35,846 nucleotides of DNA from Waddlia sp964635295 (GTDB lineage: Bacteria > Chlamydiota > Chlamydiia > Chlamydiales > Waddliaceae). Position 1 is the first letter of the stretch, and the number at the start of each line of letters is the position of its first letter. The stretch lies in NCBI GenBank assembly GCA_964635295.1, contig CAZWOB010000017.1, positions 1 to 35,846 of the forward strand. The letters run 5' to 3'. The notes beneath the pieces are model-generated. The model was not told the DNA's origin. It did no database searches and worked only from the letters and a program-made list of their open reading frames with translations. Shown here in pieces: positions 7,348 to 16,295 of the stretch. Position numbers and translations under genes: made by a program.

Positions 7348-7728
7348 ATGCACCTATTTCTCATCCTTCCTCTTGCCCTTCTCGTCAGTTTCATCTATTT
7401 AACTGTGATGACCGCTGCTGTTATTTACATGCAGCCCGATTACTTTATAAAAAAGCGGACAACACGGCCCGTAAAAGAAACCCACAAATGGGCGTGGTTG
7501 ATTGTGAAGGTGTTTAAAAACGTGATCGGCCTCTTCCTCATTCTCGCCGGCATCATCATGCTCGTGACTCCCGGGCAGGGCTTGCTGACGATACTGATCG
7601 GCCTTTTCTTTATGGACTTTCCCGGGAAGCGGAAGCTCGAAATTTCCCTTGTGCGCAAGCCGGCAATCCACAAATCCATGAATTGGCTTAGAAAAAAAGC
7701 CGGCAGCCCCCCGATAGAGATCCCATGA
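7348..7728 (+). CDS. PGPGW-like small transmembrane protein
   Basis: The 126-residue protein has an N-terminal membrane segment (about 1-25). A basic loop follows (FIKKRTTRPVKETHK), then a second hydrophobic hairpin containing MLVTPGQGLLTILIGLFF followed by a basic KRKLE segment. The arrangement resembles the PGPGW family of putative membrane proteins, in which a PGPGW/TPGxG turn joins two helices. The function of that family is unknown. The ATG at 7348 is chosen; an in-frame TTG at 7330 lies upstream of the probable -10 box. The next gene begins inside the stop region (ATGA overlap at 7725), so the two form a coupled operon. Confidence 0.7.
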   Translation: MHLFLILPLALLVSFIYLTVMTAAVIYMQPDYFIKKRTTRPVKETHKWAWLIVKVFKNVIGLFLILAGIIMLVTPGQGLLTILIGLFFMDFPGKRKLEISLVRKPAIHKSMNWLRKKAGSPPIEIP

Positions 7729-8345
7729 ATCAACTTCTTTGGCTCAACGCCCTTACTGCTATCGGGATGTCGACCTGTGTTTTCACAGGGCAAATTAAAA
7801 TGATCTGGAATATTTGGGGAATGGAGCTGATCTTTCCCGCCTCCAACATTGTTTTTGCTCTGCTGACATTTCCCGTTACCGACCTCATCGCCGACGTCTT
7901 CGGTAAAAAAGAAGCGAACCGCACGGTTTGGATCGGCTTTATCAGCCAGCTTTTGACCATTTCCATTATCGAACTCTGTATGCTTCTTCCAGGGGAGTCT
8001 TCTGCCCTGGCACCTTTCCACGTGGGAGGCTGGCTGGTCTTCATCGGTTCATCGATCGCGTATTTGGTTGCGCAATTCTGGGATGTTTATATCTTCCACT
8101 GGATCAAGGAAAACTGGACAGGGGACAAGCACCTATGGATCAGAAACAACGTTTCCACTTGCAGCAGCCAGTTGATCAACAGCACCATCTTCCTTTTTTT
8201 TGTCTTTGGTTGGGAGGGGTTGACGGGGATGCTGGCGGCATCGATGGCTGTCAAATGGACCATTGCCCTGATCGACACTCCCTTTGTCTACCTCGGAAGA
8301 GGTCTGCTAAAATCTCAAATCTCTTATAATCAGAGTTATATATAA
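7725..8345 (+). CDS. yhhQ: YhhQ-type queuosine precursor transporter
   Basis: The 206-residue polytopic protein has about six membrane segments and the diagnostic features of the YhhQ/DUF165 family: FPVTDLIADVFGKKEANR near 50-67, AQFWDVYIFH near 118-127 and RNNVSTCSSQLINSTIF near 141-157. The family imports queuosine precursors (preQ0, preQ1 or queuine) for tRNA wobble modification. A chlamydial member is reported to support queuine salvage from the host. The start overlaps the preceding stop by 4 nt (ATGA), showing translational coupling. No queuosine synthesis gene is present in the window. I am sure of the family but not of which precursor is carried. Confidence 0.92.
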   Translation: MNQLLWLNALTAIGMSTCVFTGQIKMIWNIWGMELIFPASNIVFALLTFPVTDLIADVFGKKEANRTVWIGFISQLLTISIIELCMLLPGESSALAPFHVGGWLVFIGSSIAYLVAQFWDVYIFHWIKENWTGDKHLWIRNNVSTCSSQLINSTIFLFFVFGWEGLTGMLAASMAVKWTIALIDTPFVYLGRGLLKSQISYNQSYI

Positions 8346-8360
8346 AATTCTATTTTTTTG

Positions 8361-8387
8361 TATAATAGAGTTTGAGGAGGTAGGTTC
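8361..8387 (+). promoter_or_regulatory. -10 box and strong ribosome site for hydrolase gene
   Basis: A consensus TATAAT lies at 8361-8366 after a T-rich run, and GAGGAGG follows at 8373-8379, 8 nt before the ATG at 8388. No good -35 hexamer is visible at the expected position. This suggests the hydrolase has its own promoter, downstream of the yhhQ stop at 8345. Confidence 0.5.
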
Positions 8388-9191
8388 ATGTATGCGATCA
8401 AAGATTTTCGTCAGGAAACAGCAGAACCCGTTACTCTTACGTCGAAGGCTCTTCTATGGGCGCAATTTGTCCATGAAGTGATTTTCAAGGAGCCCGGGGC
8501 ATGCATCAAGCACATCTGGTATCGATTGCGCTATACCTTCAATCCTTCATCTTATCCTTTAAATCCTTTGCATATTGAGAACCCGGCCCATTCGGATCAA
8601 GTAGCGAAAGTGATCATCTGCCTGCATGGGAGCGGTGGACACAAATCCTGCTTCATCCCATTGGCAAATACCTTAAAAGCAGAAGGCTTTAAAAATATCT
8701 ACACCGTCGATCTCATTCAAACTGACGATGACCCCATCCCCACGTCCTCATTGGAAATGAAGATCTCAAAACTGGAGCGGGCCTATCTTGAAAAAGGGTA
8801 TAAGGGTATTGAATTGACACTGGTCGGCCACTCATTGGGAGCCTTGGCTAGTGTTAAGTATGCCTGGAGAAGGTGGGATCCATCCACACAGCCGTCCATT
8901 TCATTCATTGCGTCATTGGGAGGAAGGTTGTCCTATCTGAAATCGCCGCTGTCGTGGTTTTGCGAAGACGTGAGGCCTGAAATAGAGAAAACCTTCGAGA
9001 AGATCAAAGCCTCTCCTGACAAGGCCCGTATTCTCGCATTTTGGGGAGAAAACGACGCGCTCGTCCCCAGAAAGTCCGCTCATTTATTTGAAAACCGTGA
9101 AAGAGAGATCACCATTGAACACGACGGCCACAGCGGAATTGTGTTTTCGCCAACTGTCCATCAAAAGATATTAGAATGGGTTAAAACATAA
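8388..9191 (+). CDS. Alpha/beta hydrolase
   Basis: The 267-residue protein has the alpha/beta-hydrolase layout: oxyanion strand IICLHGSGGHKS (76-87), nucleophile elbow VGHSLGA with Ser149, the acid in WGENDALVP (Asp223) and His248 in DGHSG. It resembles lipase/esterase-type members of the superfamily. The N-terminal 70 residues are a predicted helical extension with a tryptophan-rich region and no obvious signal peptide. The start is well supported by GAGGAGG. The 3' end overlaps the convergent methyltransferase gene by 31 nt. Its substrate is unknown; a lipid or ester role is likely from the fold alone. Confidence 0.82.
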   Translation: MYAIKDFRQETAEPVTLTSKALLWAQFVHEVIFKEPGACIKHIWYRLRYTFNPSSYPLNPLHIENPAHSDQVAKVIICLHGSGGHKSCFIPLANTLKAEGFKNIYTVDLIQTDDDPIPTSSLEMKISKLERAYLEKGYKGIELTLVGHSLGALASVKYAWRRWDPSTQPSISFIASLGGRLSYLKSPLSWFCEDVRPEIEKTFEKIKASPDKARILAFWGENDALVPRKSAHLFENREREITIEHDGHSGIVFSPTVHQKILEWVKT

Positions 9192-9751
9192 ATCGCAAAT
9201 CGCTTTCTCATCCGTTTTACTTCCCGCTCGTGCTCCTCGATCACCTGAAAACCCGCGCTGGTAAAGATCGCTTCCAGTTCCTCCTTCGAATAGTATTTAA
9301 AATAGCGTTCCACCCCTTTGTCCAAGGGATCTTCCATCCCTTCCCCAGCTCCTAAAAGCATGCTGATGACCACCTTCCCCTCTGGGATGAGATGCTCTCC
9401 GATTATTCCCAATACTTCTTCAAATTCCTTCTGAGGGACATGGATCAGAGAAGACACGGCGAGGACGATTTGAAATCGGTCTTTTCGATCGAGATGATCA
9501 AGCGTGCCTTCAACAACCTTCAATCCCTTTCCCCTACAGCGCCTGACCATTTCCGGGGCAGGATCAAGGCAGGTGACTGCAAATCCAGCCTGCTTCATTT
9601 CCTGCGCCAGCGTTCCCGGCCCCGACCCGACATCGAGCAATGAACCCGGGGTCTCCACAAGACGCCCAACGAGTTCTTGTATCAACGGGTTAAAGGGAAT
9701 TTTCTCAAAATCATCGGCAAAATGGTCATAGTACTGTTGAGTGGAATCCAT
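9161..9751 (-). CDS. Class I SAM-dependent methyltransferase
   Basis: The 196-residue protein carries SAM-binding motif I LLDVGSGPGTLA near 38-49, the acidic motif II VTCLDPAPEMV near 60 and a motif IV-like region LAVSSLIHVP near 95. These define the Rossmann-like methyltransferase fold of the Methyltransf_11/25 type. The substrate is not determinable. The ATG at 9751 with an upstream AGG is preferred over an in-frame TTG at 9757. Its 3' end overlaps the alpha/beta hydrolase gene on the opposite strand. It diverges from the MFS gene that starts 72 nt away. Confidence 0.85.
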   Translation of the reverse strand: MDSTQQYYDHFADDFEKIPFNPLIQELVGRLVETPGSLLDVGSGPGTLAQEMKQAGFAVTCLDPAPEMVRRCRGKGLKVVEGTLDHLDRKDRFQIVLAVSSLIHVPQKEFEEVLGIIGEHLIPEGKVVISMLLGAGEGMEDPLDKGVERYFKYYSKEELEAIFTSAGFQVIEEHEREVKRMRKRFAIYVLTHSNIF

Positions 9752-9822
9752 TGACAACCTGCGTAATTTTTAAAAAAAGACAGCTATGTTACCCTTTTTT
9801 TATAATCTTTTAAAGGGAGCGC

Positions 9823-11091
9823 ATGAAGCAGGAAGAACAAGTCAATCTGGTACGCCTACTGATCCACTTCTCAGCCCCGCTTGCCTCTGTCATTCTCATG
9901 ATATTCGGCAGTGCGTTTTTCACGACGTTTATCAGCGTGTATTTAGATAGTTATGGTTACGGCAAGAGTGAAATCGGATACATTCAATCCGCGTTTTTTC
10001 TCGGCATGCTCGTTGGAGCTTTCCAAATGGAGCGGCTCATTAAACGGGTTGGACACATTCAGGCGCTAGCGGTCTTCGGAAGCTTGCTAACCTGCATGAC
10101 CCTTGCGATGGCACTTTATCACGACTTCGCCACATGGATGTTTTTGCGCTTTTTATCGGGATTATCGATGGCGGCTCTCTATATCGTCATCGAAAGCTGG
10201 ATGTTGGAAGAGAGCAGTTTAACGACGCGAGGAGCCATCCTATCCGTCTATATGATCTGTCTGACAAGCGCCCAATCGGCCAGCCAACAGGTTCTGCAGC
10301 TGGTCGAGATCCAAAGTTATTCCCCCTTTTTAATTTCCGCGATCTTTAGTTCATTAAGCGTCATTCCTGTCGGTCTTTCAACAAACCGCGTCATCATTCC
10401 AACAGGGTATGAACCGGTGAGTTTCTCCGATATTGTCAAAACCTCTCCCTTTGGAATTACAGGTTGCTTTATCGCAGGGATCATCATGAGCACCATCTAC
10501 AGTTTCTTCCCGATCTTTTCGGAAACGATCAGCATTCCAAGCGCCAATCTGATGTCGATCACAATCGCCGGCGGAGTCTTCCTGCAGTGGCCGATCGGAA
10601 AACTCTCCGATTACTTTGAGAGAAGACGGACGATCCTGATCGTTTTAGCGATTACCTTGGCTCTTTCGATCATCGCACTGAACAGTCAATTTTTCCCGGC
10701 TTACGGGACTTTGATTTTATTCTTTTTCCTGGGAGGATTCGCCTTCACTATTTATCCACTGAGCGTGACCCAGGTTTGCGACCATTTCGACCCGGCGGTC
10801 ATTACAACGGCGATGTCGCTGCTCCTCATCGCCTTTGGCCTCGGCTCCGTCGGAGGCCCGATTACAACAGCCTATCTGGTCGCTGAATTCGGGATCAGCT
10901 CGATATTCATCTACTTTTCCCTCTTACTCGCCAGCCTCCTTGTCGTTGGAGCGATAACAAGCATTCAACGGCCGATCGTTCCTCTGGAAGAGCAGACGGA
11001 CTTTATCCCTGTCCCAACGGCAACGCCGGTCGCCTATGAAATGGATCCCCGCGGCGACGAGGAAACGGACCAGAGTATCGGATCCCTGTAA
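9823..11091 (+). CDS. Major facilitator superfamily transporter (YcaD-like)
   Basis: The 422-residue membrane protein has about twelve hydrophobic segments in two halves. The loop after segment 2 carries MERLIKRVG, an MFS motif A-like sequence, and IGKLSDYFERRR is the corresponding loop of the second half. LSGLSMAALYIVIESWM near 108-124 resembles YcaD-type permeases of unknown substrate. The C-terminal tail is cytoplasmic, acidic and proline-rich. AAAGGGAGCGC lies directly upstream of the ATG, and a TATAAT is present at 9801-9806. The stop is one nucleotide from the stop of the convergent beta-propeller gene, with no terminator between them. Confidence 0.88.
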   Translation: MKQEEQVNLVRLLIHFSAPLASVILMIFGSAFFTTFISVYLDSYGYGKSEIGYIQSAFFLGMLVGAFQMERLIKRVGHIQALAVFGSLLTCMTLAMALYHDFATWMFLRFLSGLSMAALYIVIESWMLEESSLTTRGAILSVYMICLTSAQSASQQVLQLVEIQSYSPFLISAIFSSLSVIPVGLSTNRVIIPTGYEPVSFSDIVKTSPFGITGCFIAGIIMSTIYSFFPIFSETISIPSANLMSITIAGGVFLQWPIGKLSDYFERRRTILIVLAITLALSIIALNSQFFPAYGTLILFFFLGGFAFTIYPLSVTQVCDHFDPAVITTAMSLLLIAFGLGSVGGPITTAYLVAEFGISSIFIYFSLLLASLLVVGAITSIQRPIVPLEEQTDFIPVPTATPVAYEMDPRGDEETDQSIGSL

Positions 11092-11092
11092 T

Positions 11093-12694
11093 CTATTCAA
11101 ACTCCGGAGTGGAGTCCTCATAAGGAGAGCTTGTCAGCTGCGTGATTCTCTTTGTCTCCATATCAAGTAAAAAGAGGTCTCCGTAAGGCTGGGGATTAAA
11201 AAAGAAGCACAGCGGCTTTTCTGTCTTCATCCCCCCTCTGTTGGATGTGAACACAAGGAACTTTCCGTCCGGAGAAAAGCGCGCATGGATATCGACAAAC
11301 CCTTCGGTCAGCACTTGCACCTCTCGCGTTTTCAGGTCGAGCATCTTTAAACGATACCGTTTTTTATCAATTGTGGATGAAAAGACGACACGCTCTCCAT
11401 GTACAGTAGGAAAAACATGGTCCTCATCATCTTCTGCCAACCGTTCAAGTTTACCCTCTTTCAAAAGGTGCAGTTGCTTCCTACCGCCAAATTCCTGCCG
11501 GCTGAAAACAATGGAGTCTCCCGCGCTGGATGGATGAGCGTTCCGTGCCGCCTTTAAATGGCCGGTCAAATTTTTGTACGGACAAAGGGCGACCAAATGG
11601 CTCTCGGTACTTTGAAAAGGAACCCCTTCGGTCGTCACGGTATTCCCGTCTGCAGTTCGAGCCAGCCCAAAGACAAATTGATCGCTCTTGAATATCTCAT
11701 GCGAACACCGTTTGACACTGTTCATCTCTTCAATATAAGTCGTGTCCTTACCCTCGACTATAGGAAAAAACCCACGGATGACACGGAGGGGAATTCCTTT
11801 AACAGCCCCCTCGTCAACAACAAAGGACTGCGCTTTTCCGCTTTCAGAATAAAAATAGAAAGTATTGTTAGACAAAGGCCTTGGCGCGATACAGTTTCCA
11901 TCCCTCTTCAGAACGGTTCGGATTTGTGACCCGTCGCATGAAATGCGTCTGATCTTCCAATATTTTTTCCCCTTTTCTGAATACAATAGAGCTCCGTCGT
12001 CCTGAAAAGCCGGATAAGCAGAAGCTTTGTCGGATATTTTATCCAATGCTCCTAAATTAAAGTGATAACGGTATAGCTTTGGCAGGCCGTCATGGTTCGA
12101 GTAAAAAACCACGAACTTCCCGTCCGGGGAATACTCAGGAGTTCCTTCCCAGTGCCCCCCTTCAATGCCGAGCAATCGCTTGCAAGTCTCCGGACGTCCG
12201 ATCCGCATCCGGTAAAGCTGTCCTGCATGGAAGTTCTCATCGGGCTGCGGCCCCATGTATTCTGCCTGGTTGTCCCGATTGCTGGAAAAAACCAATTCTT
12301 TACCATCGGGTGAAACAGCAAAAGAAAAACAGTTTCCCATCCCTTTTGTTATCTGCTCCGCATCAGGCATCATGATCCGCGCCCCCTCCCATTTGGCGCG
12401 ATAGATCTGGACCGTTCCGTCATAATCGCTGCAAAAATACAGGTATCCGTCCTGGCTAAAACGGGCATGATCTTCAAACAAAGGGTGATCGGTCAGTTTT
12501 ACCCTATCGCCATCCGAGAGGTAAAACAGGTGGTGGCTTCCATTCTCACTGCCAGAGTAGACAACCCCTTTGCCATCGGGAGCTGGGATAGGATGCTGAT
12601 CAAAACCGTCAGTTCCTGTGACCCTTTCAACCCCTCCGTCTTGATATTGATAAACCGATAAATTTTCTGGACGCAATGATGAGAGATGTATCAT
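11093..12694 (-). CDS. TolB-like beta-propeller (PD40) protein
   Basis: The 533-residue protein is built of WD40-like/PD40 beta-propeller repeats. The most regular ones are VSPDGKELVFSSNRDN, YSPDGKFVVFYSNHDG and FSPDGKFLVFTSNRGG, with weaker copies between. TolB uses such propellers, but this protein has no signal peptide and is probably cytoplasmic. The start at 12694 is fixed by AAGGAG 7 nt upstream; a longer frame to 12712 would run over the stop of the preceding gene. It follows the TetR gene by 2 nt, so it is in the regulator's operon. PD40 proteins are often binding scaffolds, and enzymatic function is not evident. Confidence 0.8.
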   Translation of the reverse strand: MIHLSSLRPENLSVYQYQDGGVERVTGTDGFDQHPIPAPDGKGVVYSGSENGSHHLFYLSDGDRVKLTDHPLFEDHARFSQDGYLYFCSDYDGTVQIYRAKWEGARIMMPDAEQITKGMGNCFSFAVSPDGKELVFSSNRDNQAEYMGPQPDENFHAGQLYRMRIGRPETCKRLLGIEGGHWEGTPEYSPDGKFVVFYSNHDGLPKLYRYHFNLGALDKISDKASAYPAFQDDGALLYSEKGKKYWKIRRISCDGSQIRTVLKRDGNCIAPRPLSNNTFYFYSESGKAQSFVVDEGAVKGIPLRVIRGFFPIVEGKDTTYIEEMNSVKRCSHEIFKSDQFVFGLARTADGNTVTTEGVPFQSTESHLVALCPYKNLTGHLKAARNAHPSSAGDSIVFSRQEFGGRKQLHLLKEGKLERLAEDDEDHVFPTVHGERVVFSSTIDKKRYRLKMLDLKTREVQVLTEGFVDIHARFSPDGKFLVFTSNRGGMKTEKPLCFFFNPQPYGDLFLLDMETKRITQLTSSPYEDSTPEFE

Positions 12695-12696
12695 GA

Positions 12697-13296
12697 TTAA
12701 ACTCCTTTCCAACCTTGAATAAACGTATGAATTGATTGATCTGTTATTTTTCTCACTCTTTCCTTTCCTTGTTCAGCTGTCTCTCCTTGCAGCAGCGTCA
12801 AAGCACCGACAAACAAGCATCGGATCATATCCAACGCAGTTTCGATCTCTTCCTTCGTTTGAATCTGAGGGCTATTGAGGTTCTTCAGTGCATGAACAAA
12901 CAGACCTTCGACTTTTTGAAACGGCTCAGGAACCTCAATATCCTCTTTTCCAAAACAAATCAGCGTGAACACAGCGTCTGAATGGGGATGCAAACAGTGG
13001 AACTCAACGCTCTCGAGAACAATCTGCTTCAAATAGTCGTTTGGAGGAAGTTTCCGAGAAACCTTTTGTAGATGGTCGAGCATCTGTTCACTCAGCCGCT
13101 TGCACAACTCCCAGACAAGAGCTGTTTTACCGGGGAAAAATTCATAAATCTTGGATTGGCTATATTCGATTTGCTCAGCGAGCTGCCGCATTGTCAACCC
13201 TTCAACCCCAACTTTAGCGAGGAGATCTAAAGCCTGGTCCACAATTAATTGCTTTAATTGCTCCCGTTCTCTTTTTTTTCTTTCTTTGATGCCCAT
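12697..13296 (-). CDS. TetR-family transcriptional regulator
   Basis: The 199-residue protein has an N-terminal TetR helix-turn-helix at about 15-60, with LTMRQLAEQIEYSQSKIYEF followed by PGKTALVWELC. The larger C-terminal helical part would bind an unknown ligand. It heads an operon with the beta-propeller gene 2 nt downstream. A strong inverted repeat overlaps the promoter immediately upstream (13315-13341), so autorepression relieved by a small molecule is the likely mode of control. A basic N-terminus (KERKKRERE) could contact the minor groove. Confidence 0.9.
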   Translation of the reverse strand: MGIKERKKREREQLKQLIVDQALDLLAKVGVEGLTMRQLAEQIEYSQSKIYEFFPGKTALVWELCKRLSEQMLDHLQKVSRKLPPNDYLKQIVLESVEFHCLHPHSDAVFTLICFGKEDIEVPEPFQKVEGLFVHALKNLNSPQIQTKEEIETALDMIRCLFVGALTLLQGETAEQGKERVRKITDQSIHTFIQGWKGV

Positions 13297-13314
13297 TTGA
13301 AACCTATGACAAAT

Positions 13315-13355
13315 AACAATGTTCTATTTTAGAACGTTGTTCTATTTTTTGTCAA
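13315..13355 (-). promoter_or_regulatory. Promoter with overlapping palindromic operator for tetR operon
   Basis: On the minus strand TTGACA (13355-13350) and TAAAAT lie 18 nt apart, a near-consensus sigma70 promoter. AACAATGTTCT (13315-13325) and AGAACGTTGTT (13331-13341) form an 11-bp inverted repeat with one mismatch, overlapping the -10 box and start region. A third GTTCTA half-motif is included. This is the expected position of a TetR-family autorepressor operator, ending 19 nt before the start codon. Confidence 0.72.
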
Positions 13356-13382
13356 CAGTGATCAAAAGGATACAATCGCAGG

Positions 13383-14681
13383 TTAAAAAAGACTCTTCAT
13401 CATTTCGATACGATCATGAATACTTTTCTGGTCAATCTCTTGCTTGTGAATTTCCAATGCGGGTTCATAAACAGCATTGAAATGCCGAACGATCGTTTGT
13501 TGATAAACAGGATGTCGGTTGATTTTAGCGACTTTGATCAACATATCCATGAGCCTGATGACGACGGAGCAATGTTCGATTGCGTATTGTCTGATAGGAT
13601 TGAGCGCTGCCGCCATATAACCTTCAAAGCTGAACTCATGGCTGACGATGAGCAACGCCCCTTCCTTGCTGTAGTGCCTTGATGCGGGAAATTGTTTATT
13701 CACCAAAAGAGCGATCGTTTCCCCAATGTAATCGATACAGTTATTGGCCACGATCAAATCATTCACACCAGGGGATAGAGCTCTAAGGACCATTTCGACC
13801 AATGTATCGAGACTGCATTCCAAATCATTAATGGGAACCCTCTTTTCTCCCAAAATAAAACTGCTTCGGATAGTGGCTGCCGCATCCTCTACCGGCTCAT
13901 TTTGCCCCTCTATAAAAGCTAGTGGTTCGCCGGTCACCACAAAGTCTCCTGGTCGTGTCGGCAGATGGATGGTTATCTTAGTTTTTTCCGCGAGCTTTTT
14001 GAGAAGTTCCTTGTCAATCATTTGCAGATAACCCGCATTTCTTGCAGAAACTTTGTACTCTAAGTCGGTTCTCTCATGGTAGCTTCCCTCCTCAGGAACG
14101 GAATCCATGTCGATCTTTTCCATTCCATCAATGATCTGTTTCAAATCTTCAAAAACCTCATAGACCACTGTGCCGACCTGTATTTGCCTGACAAGGAAGT
14201 GGATGTACAAAATTAGCAGGACAATCGTTGAAACAGTTAAAAGAGCGCCTACCATAATCGAGAGTCTGGGAACGCTGCCGACATCTCCATTTATCGTGAT
14301 CGTATACACGTGATAGATCATATAGATGTAGACTGCCGAGAACCAACCGATTACGAACTTACTGAATGAGCGGATCTTAAACACCCTCAGGACATGGGCC
14401 CCATACTGATTCGCCAGAACTGTAAAGATCAACAATGTGATCGATAGGATTGTGGTCATCGCGGTGATGATCGCAGCGCAAACGCTGGAAAAAAGGGTTC
14501 TGACCCCTTCAGACTCCACCTGCCACCCATACCCGTAATAGGGATCATCCCATTGCCAGATCCTGGAATCGATAAAATTCATACCAACTCCCAGAAGCAG
14601 CCCTCCAATGATCATCAAACAAGGGATAAACCAGAGGCTGCGCTTGAGTATGTCAATAAGGGTTTTCAGACGGTTCAGCAT
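13383..14681 (-). CDS. DUF2254 predicted membrane protein
   Basis: The 432-residue protein has four membrane segments in its first 170 residues (about 13-35, 60-90, 105-130 and 143-167) and a soluble C-terminal domain of about 260 residues. The opening layout, with a large loop between the first two helices followed by TAMTTILSITLLIFTVLANQ, and the later SPGVNDLIVANNCID stretch match the DUF2254 family. No biochemical function is established for that family. The ATG at 14681 has AAGG upstream. The gene is not in an obvious operon; AT-rich DNA separates it from the divergent gene at 14904. Confidence 0.82.
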   Translation of the reverse strand: MLNRLKTLIDILKRSLWFIPCLMIIGGLLLGVGMNFIDSRIWQWDDPYYGYGWQVESEGVRTLFSSVCAAIITAMTTILSITLLIFTVLANQYGAHVLRVFKIRSFSKFVIGWFSAVYIYMIYHVYTITINGDVGSVPRLSIMVGALLTVSTIVLLILYIHFLVRQIQVGTVVYEVFEDLKQIIDGMEKIDMDSVPEEGSYHERTDLEYKVSARNAGYLQMIDKELLKKLAEKTKITIHLPTRPGDFVVTGEPLAFIEGQNEPVEDAAATIRSSFILGEKRVPINDLECSLDTLVEMVLRALSPGVNDLIVANNCIDYIGETIALLVNKQFPASRHYSKEGALLIVSHEFSFEGYMAAALNPIRQYAIEHCSVVIRLMDMLIKVAKINRHPVYQQTIVRHFNAVYEPALEIHKQEIDQKSIHDRIEMMKSLF

Positions 14682-14903
14682 ATCAAGGAATCCTTTTATA
14701 AAATTTCCTTTTTACAAAAAAAATATATTTCCTCGAAACAGAATACACCTATTCATTTTTTATAATTGATAAATCAAAAAGAATAACATTAATAAATATT
14801 CTATAAATTTACAGAATATTTAAACAAAACTTAATCAATATTAAGATTTCCAAGTTAAAATAATGGCAAATAATAAAAAACATAACATAGGAAAATTAAA
14901 TTT

Positions 14904-16241
14904 ATGGCTATATTATCAGAAGTTCTTGCCGTTACCGCAAGATATGGAAGACCCATGGGAAAAGAATTAGGAGCAGCAACTCTTAGGAGCTCTTCTTCTG
15001 TCGGTACAATGTCAAGAAGAGACGCGCCGCGTCTTAGAATAAATCAATTAAACAGACGTTACCATTCAACCACCTCCAGAGTAGCAGAAACATCTCAAAG
15101 AGTAAATGAAGCTGGAGACCACGTCATGTTCATCACCGGTGCTACTGGAGAGTTTGCGCCCGGGCTGATAGCAAGAGCATTACGCAGAAACATTCAACTT
15201 ATCGCTTGCTCTCGAAGAGAAAAGCAGTCACCCGATCCGACAAGATTGCAATGGGTACAGATAAAAGAAGATGACTGCACGAACCCCGACGCCTGGACAG
15301 AACAGTACTACCAGCTGGCAAAACAAGCAAAAAGGGTTTCTGTGGTCAACCTGATAGGCGCAGCAGTTCCACCTCCAGGAAAAACTCTGGAAGACGTCAA
15401 CGTCAGACCCGTATTAGCTATCCATAAAGGTCTACAGGAATTTGCCTCTGATCAACAAGATAAAAAAGTGACAATGGTACATATGTCTTCGATCTGCGCC
15501 TCAGTGATGGGAGATGCTCATTACTATTCAGCAATGCGTAAACATGTGGATGAAGAGCTAACAACAGATACGGATCGCATATCTGCAGTCGTTTTTAGAC
15601 CTGGTCTGGTTTTCAACGATTTACAGGAAAACAACATGGTCAATATGGGACACCCTTATTCGCCTGAACAATTTGCGACTCTTCCTATTCATCCGGTGAT
15701 CGGAAGTGGAGAACAGATCCAACAGCCGGTCTATTGGGGAGATTTGTCAGACGCGGTCATCAATGCAACATACACTTCCAGAGATGCGATCATTGAAGCT
15801 GTCGGTCCGGAATCGATGACCCAGGCAGAAATGTTTGAGTTTTTTGTGCGTTTGAGAGGCGGTACGTTCCGCAAGGTCAGGATCCCCTATGAATTTGGTG
15901 CAGTGATGGCAAAACATTTCCCCATGGGAAGAATCGCTCCCTACTCGATTGCGGCATTTGAAAAGCTGGATGACCCGAATGATAAGCCTTATCCTACGGA
16001 ACCTTTTGAAGAATTCGTTGGACATTCTTTGACATCGATGACTGACGCTTACTATAGAGTTGACTCAGGAGACGGGCCGATTATTTTAGCAAGGCCACCG
16101 ATCATGAGACACGCGAAACAGATTGCTCAAAAATTATTAAGCGACGGTGAAGCTAGAAGAGATGTGCTGTCGGTCACTTGGAAATACGGAATACCAATTA
16201 TCCAGGACAGCTTAGCAGCGGTTTTTTCACCTAAAGAATAA
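14904..16241 (+). CDS. Atypical SDR (NDUFA9-like) Rossmann protein with mitochondrial-type leader
   Basis: The 445-residue product contains an NAD(P)-binding Rossmann domain with VMFITGATGEFAPGLI at about 74-89. HMSSICASV and YYSAMRKHVDEEL lie in the places of the SDR Ser and Tyr-x3-Lys residues, though the Lys position reads Arg. This is typical of atypical SDRs such as the complex I subunit NDUFA9. The first 70 residues are unusual: rich in Arg, Ser and Ala, poor in acidic residues, and containing NRRYHSTTSR, which resembles a mitochondrial presequence cleavage site (Arg-x-Tyr then Ser/Thr). That leader is an inference from composition. The preceding 14682-14903 region is very AT-rich with no gene. 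AGGAAA lies 9 nt before the ATG. A terminator follows at 16260. Confidence 0.72.
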   Translation: MAILSEVLAVTARYGRPMGKELGAATLRSSSSVGTMSRRDAPRLRINQLNRRYHSTTSRVAETSQRVNEAGDHVMFITGATGEFAPGLIARALRRNIQLIACSRREKQSPDPTRLQWVQIKEDDCTNPDAWTEQYYQLAKQAKRVSVVNLIGAAVPPPGKTLEDVNVRPVLAIHKGLQEFASDQQDKKVTMVHMSSICASVMGDAHYYSAMRKHVDEELTTDTDRISAVVFRPGLVFNDLQENNMVNMGHPYSPEQFATLPIHPVIGSGEQIQQPVYWGDLSDAVINATYTSRDAIIEAVGPESMTQAEMFEFFVRLRGGTFRKVRIPYEFGAVMAKHFPMGRIAPYSIAAFEKLDDPNDKPYPTEPFEEFVGHSLTSMTDAYYRVDSGDGPIILARPPIMRHAKQIAQKLLSDGEARRDVLSVTWKYGIPIIQDSLAAVFSPKE

Positions 16242-16259
16242 TTTCTAACGAGTAAGTTA

Positions 16260-16295
16260 AAGCCAATCTCGAGTAATAGGGATTGGCTTTTTTTT
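16260..16295. terminator. Bidirectional Rho-independent terminator
   Basis: AAGCCAATC and GATTGGCTT form a 9-bp stem with a 12-nt loop, followed by a run of eight T on the plus strand. It ends the Rossmann-protein transcript. The minus strand shows a weaker A/T flank, so it can serve the convergent small gene whose stop lies inside it. Confidence 0.85.

Noticed and set aside
7440..8021. 193-residue antisense frame
   Set aside because: Covered by the PGPGW-like and YhhQ genes, both recognised; it has no start site or motif.
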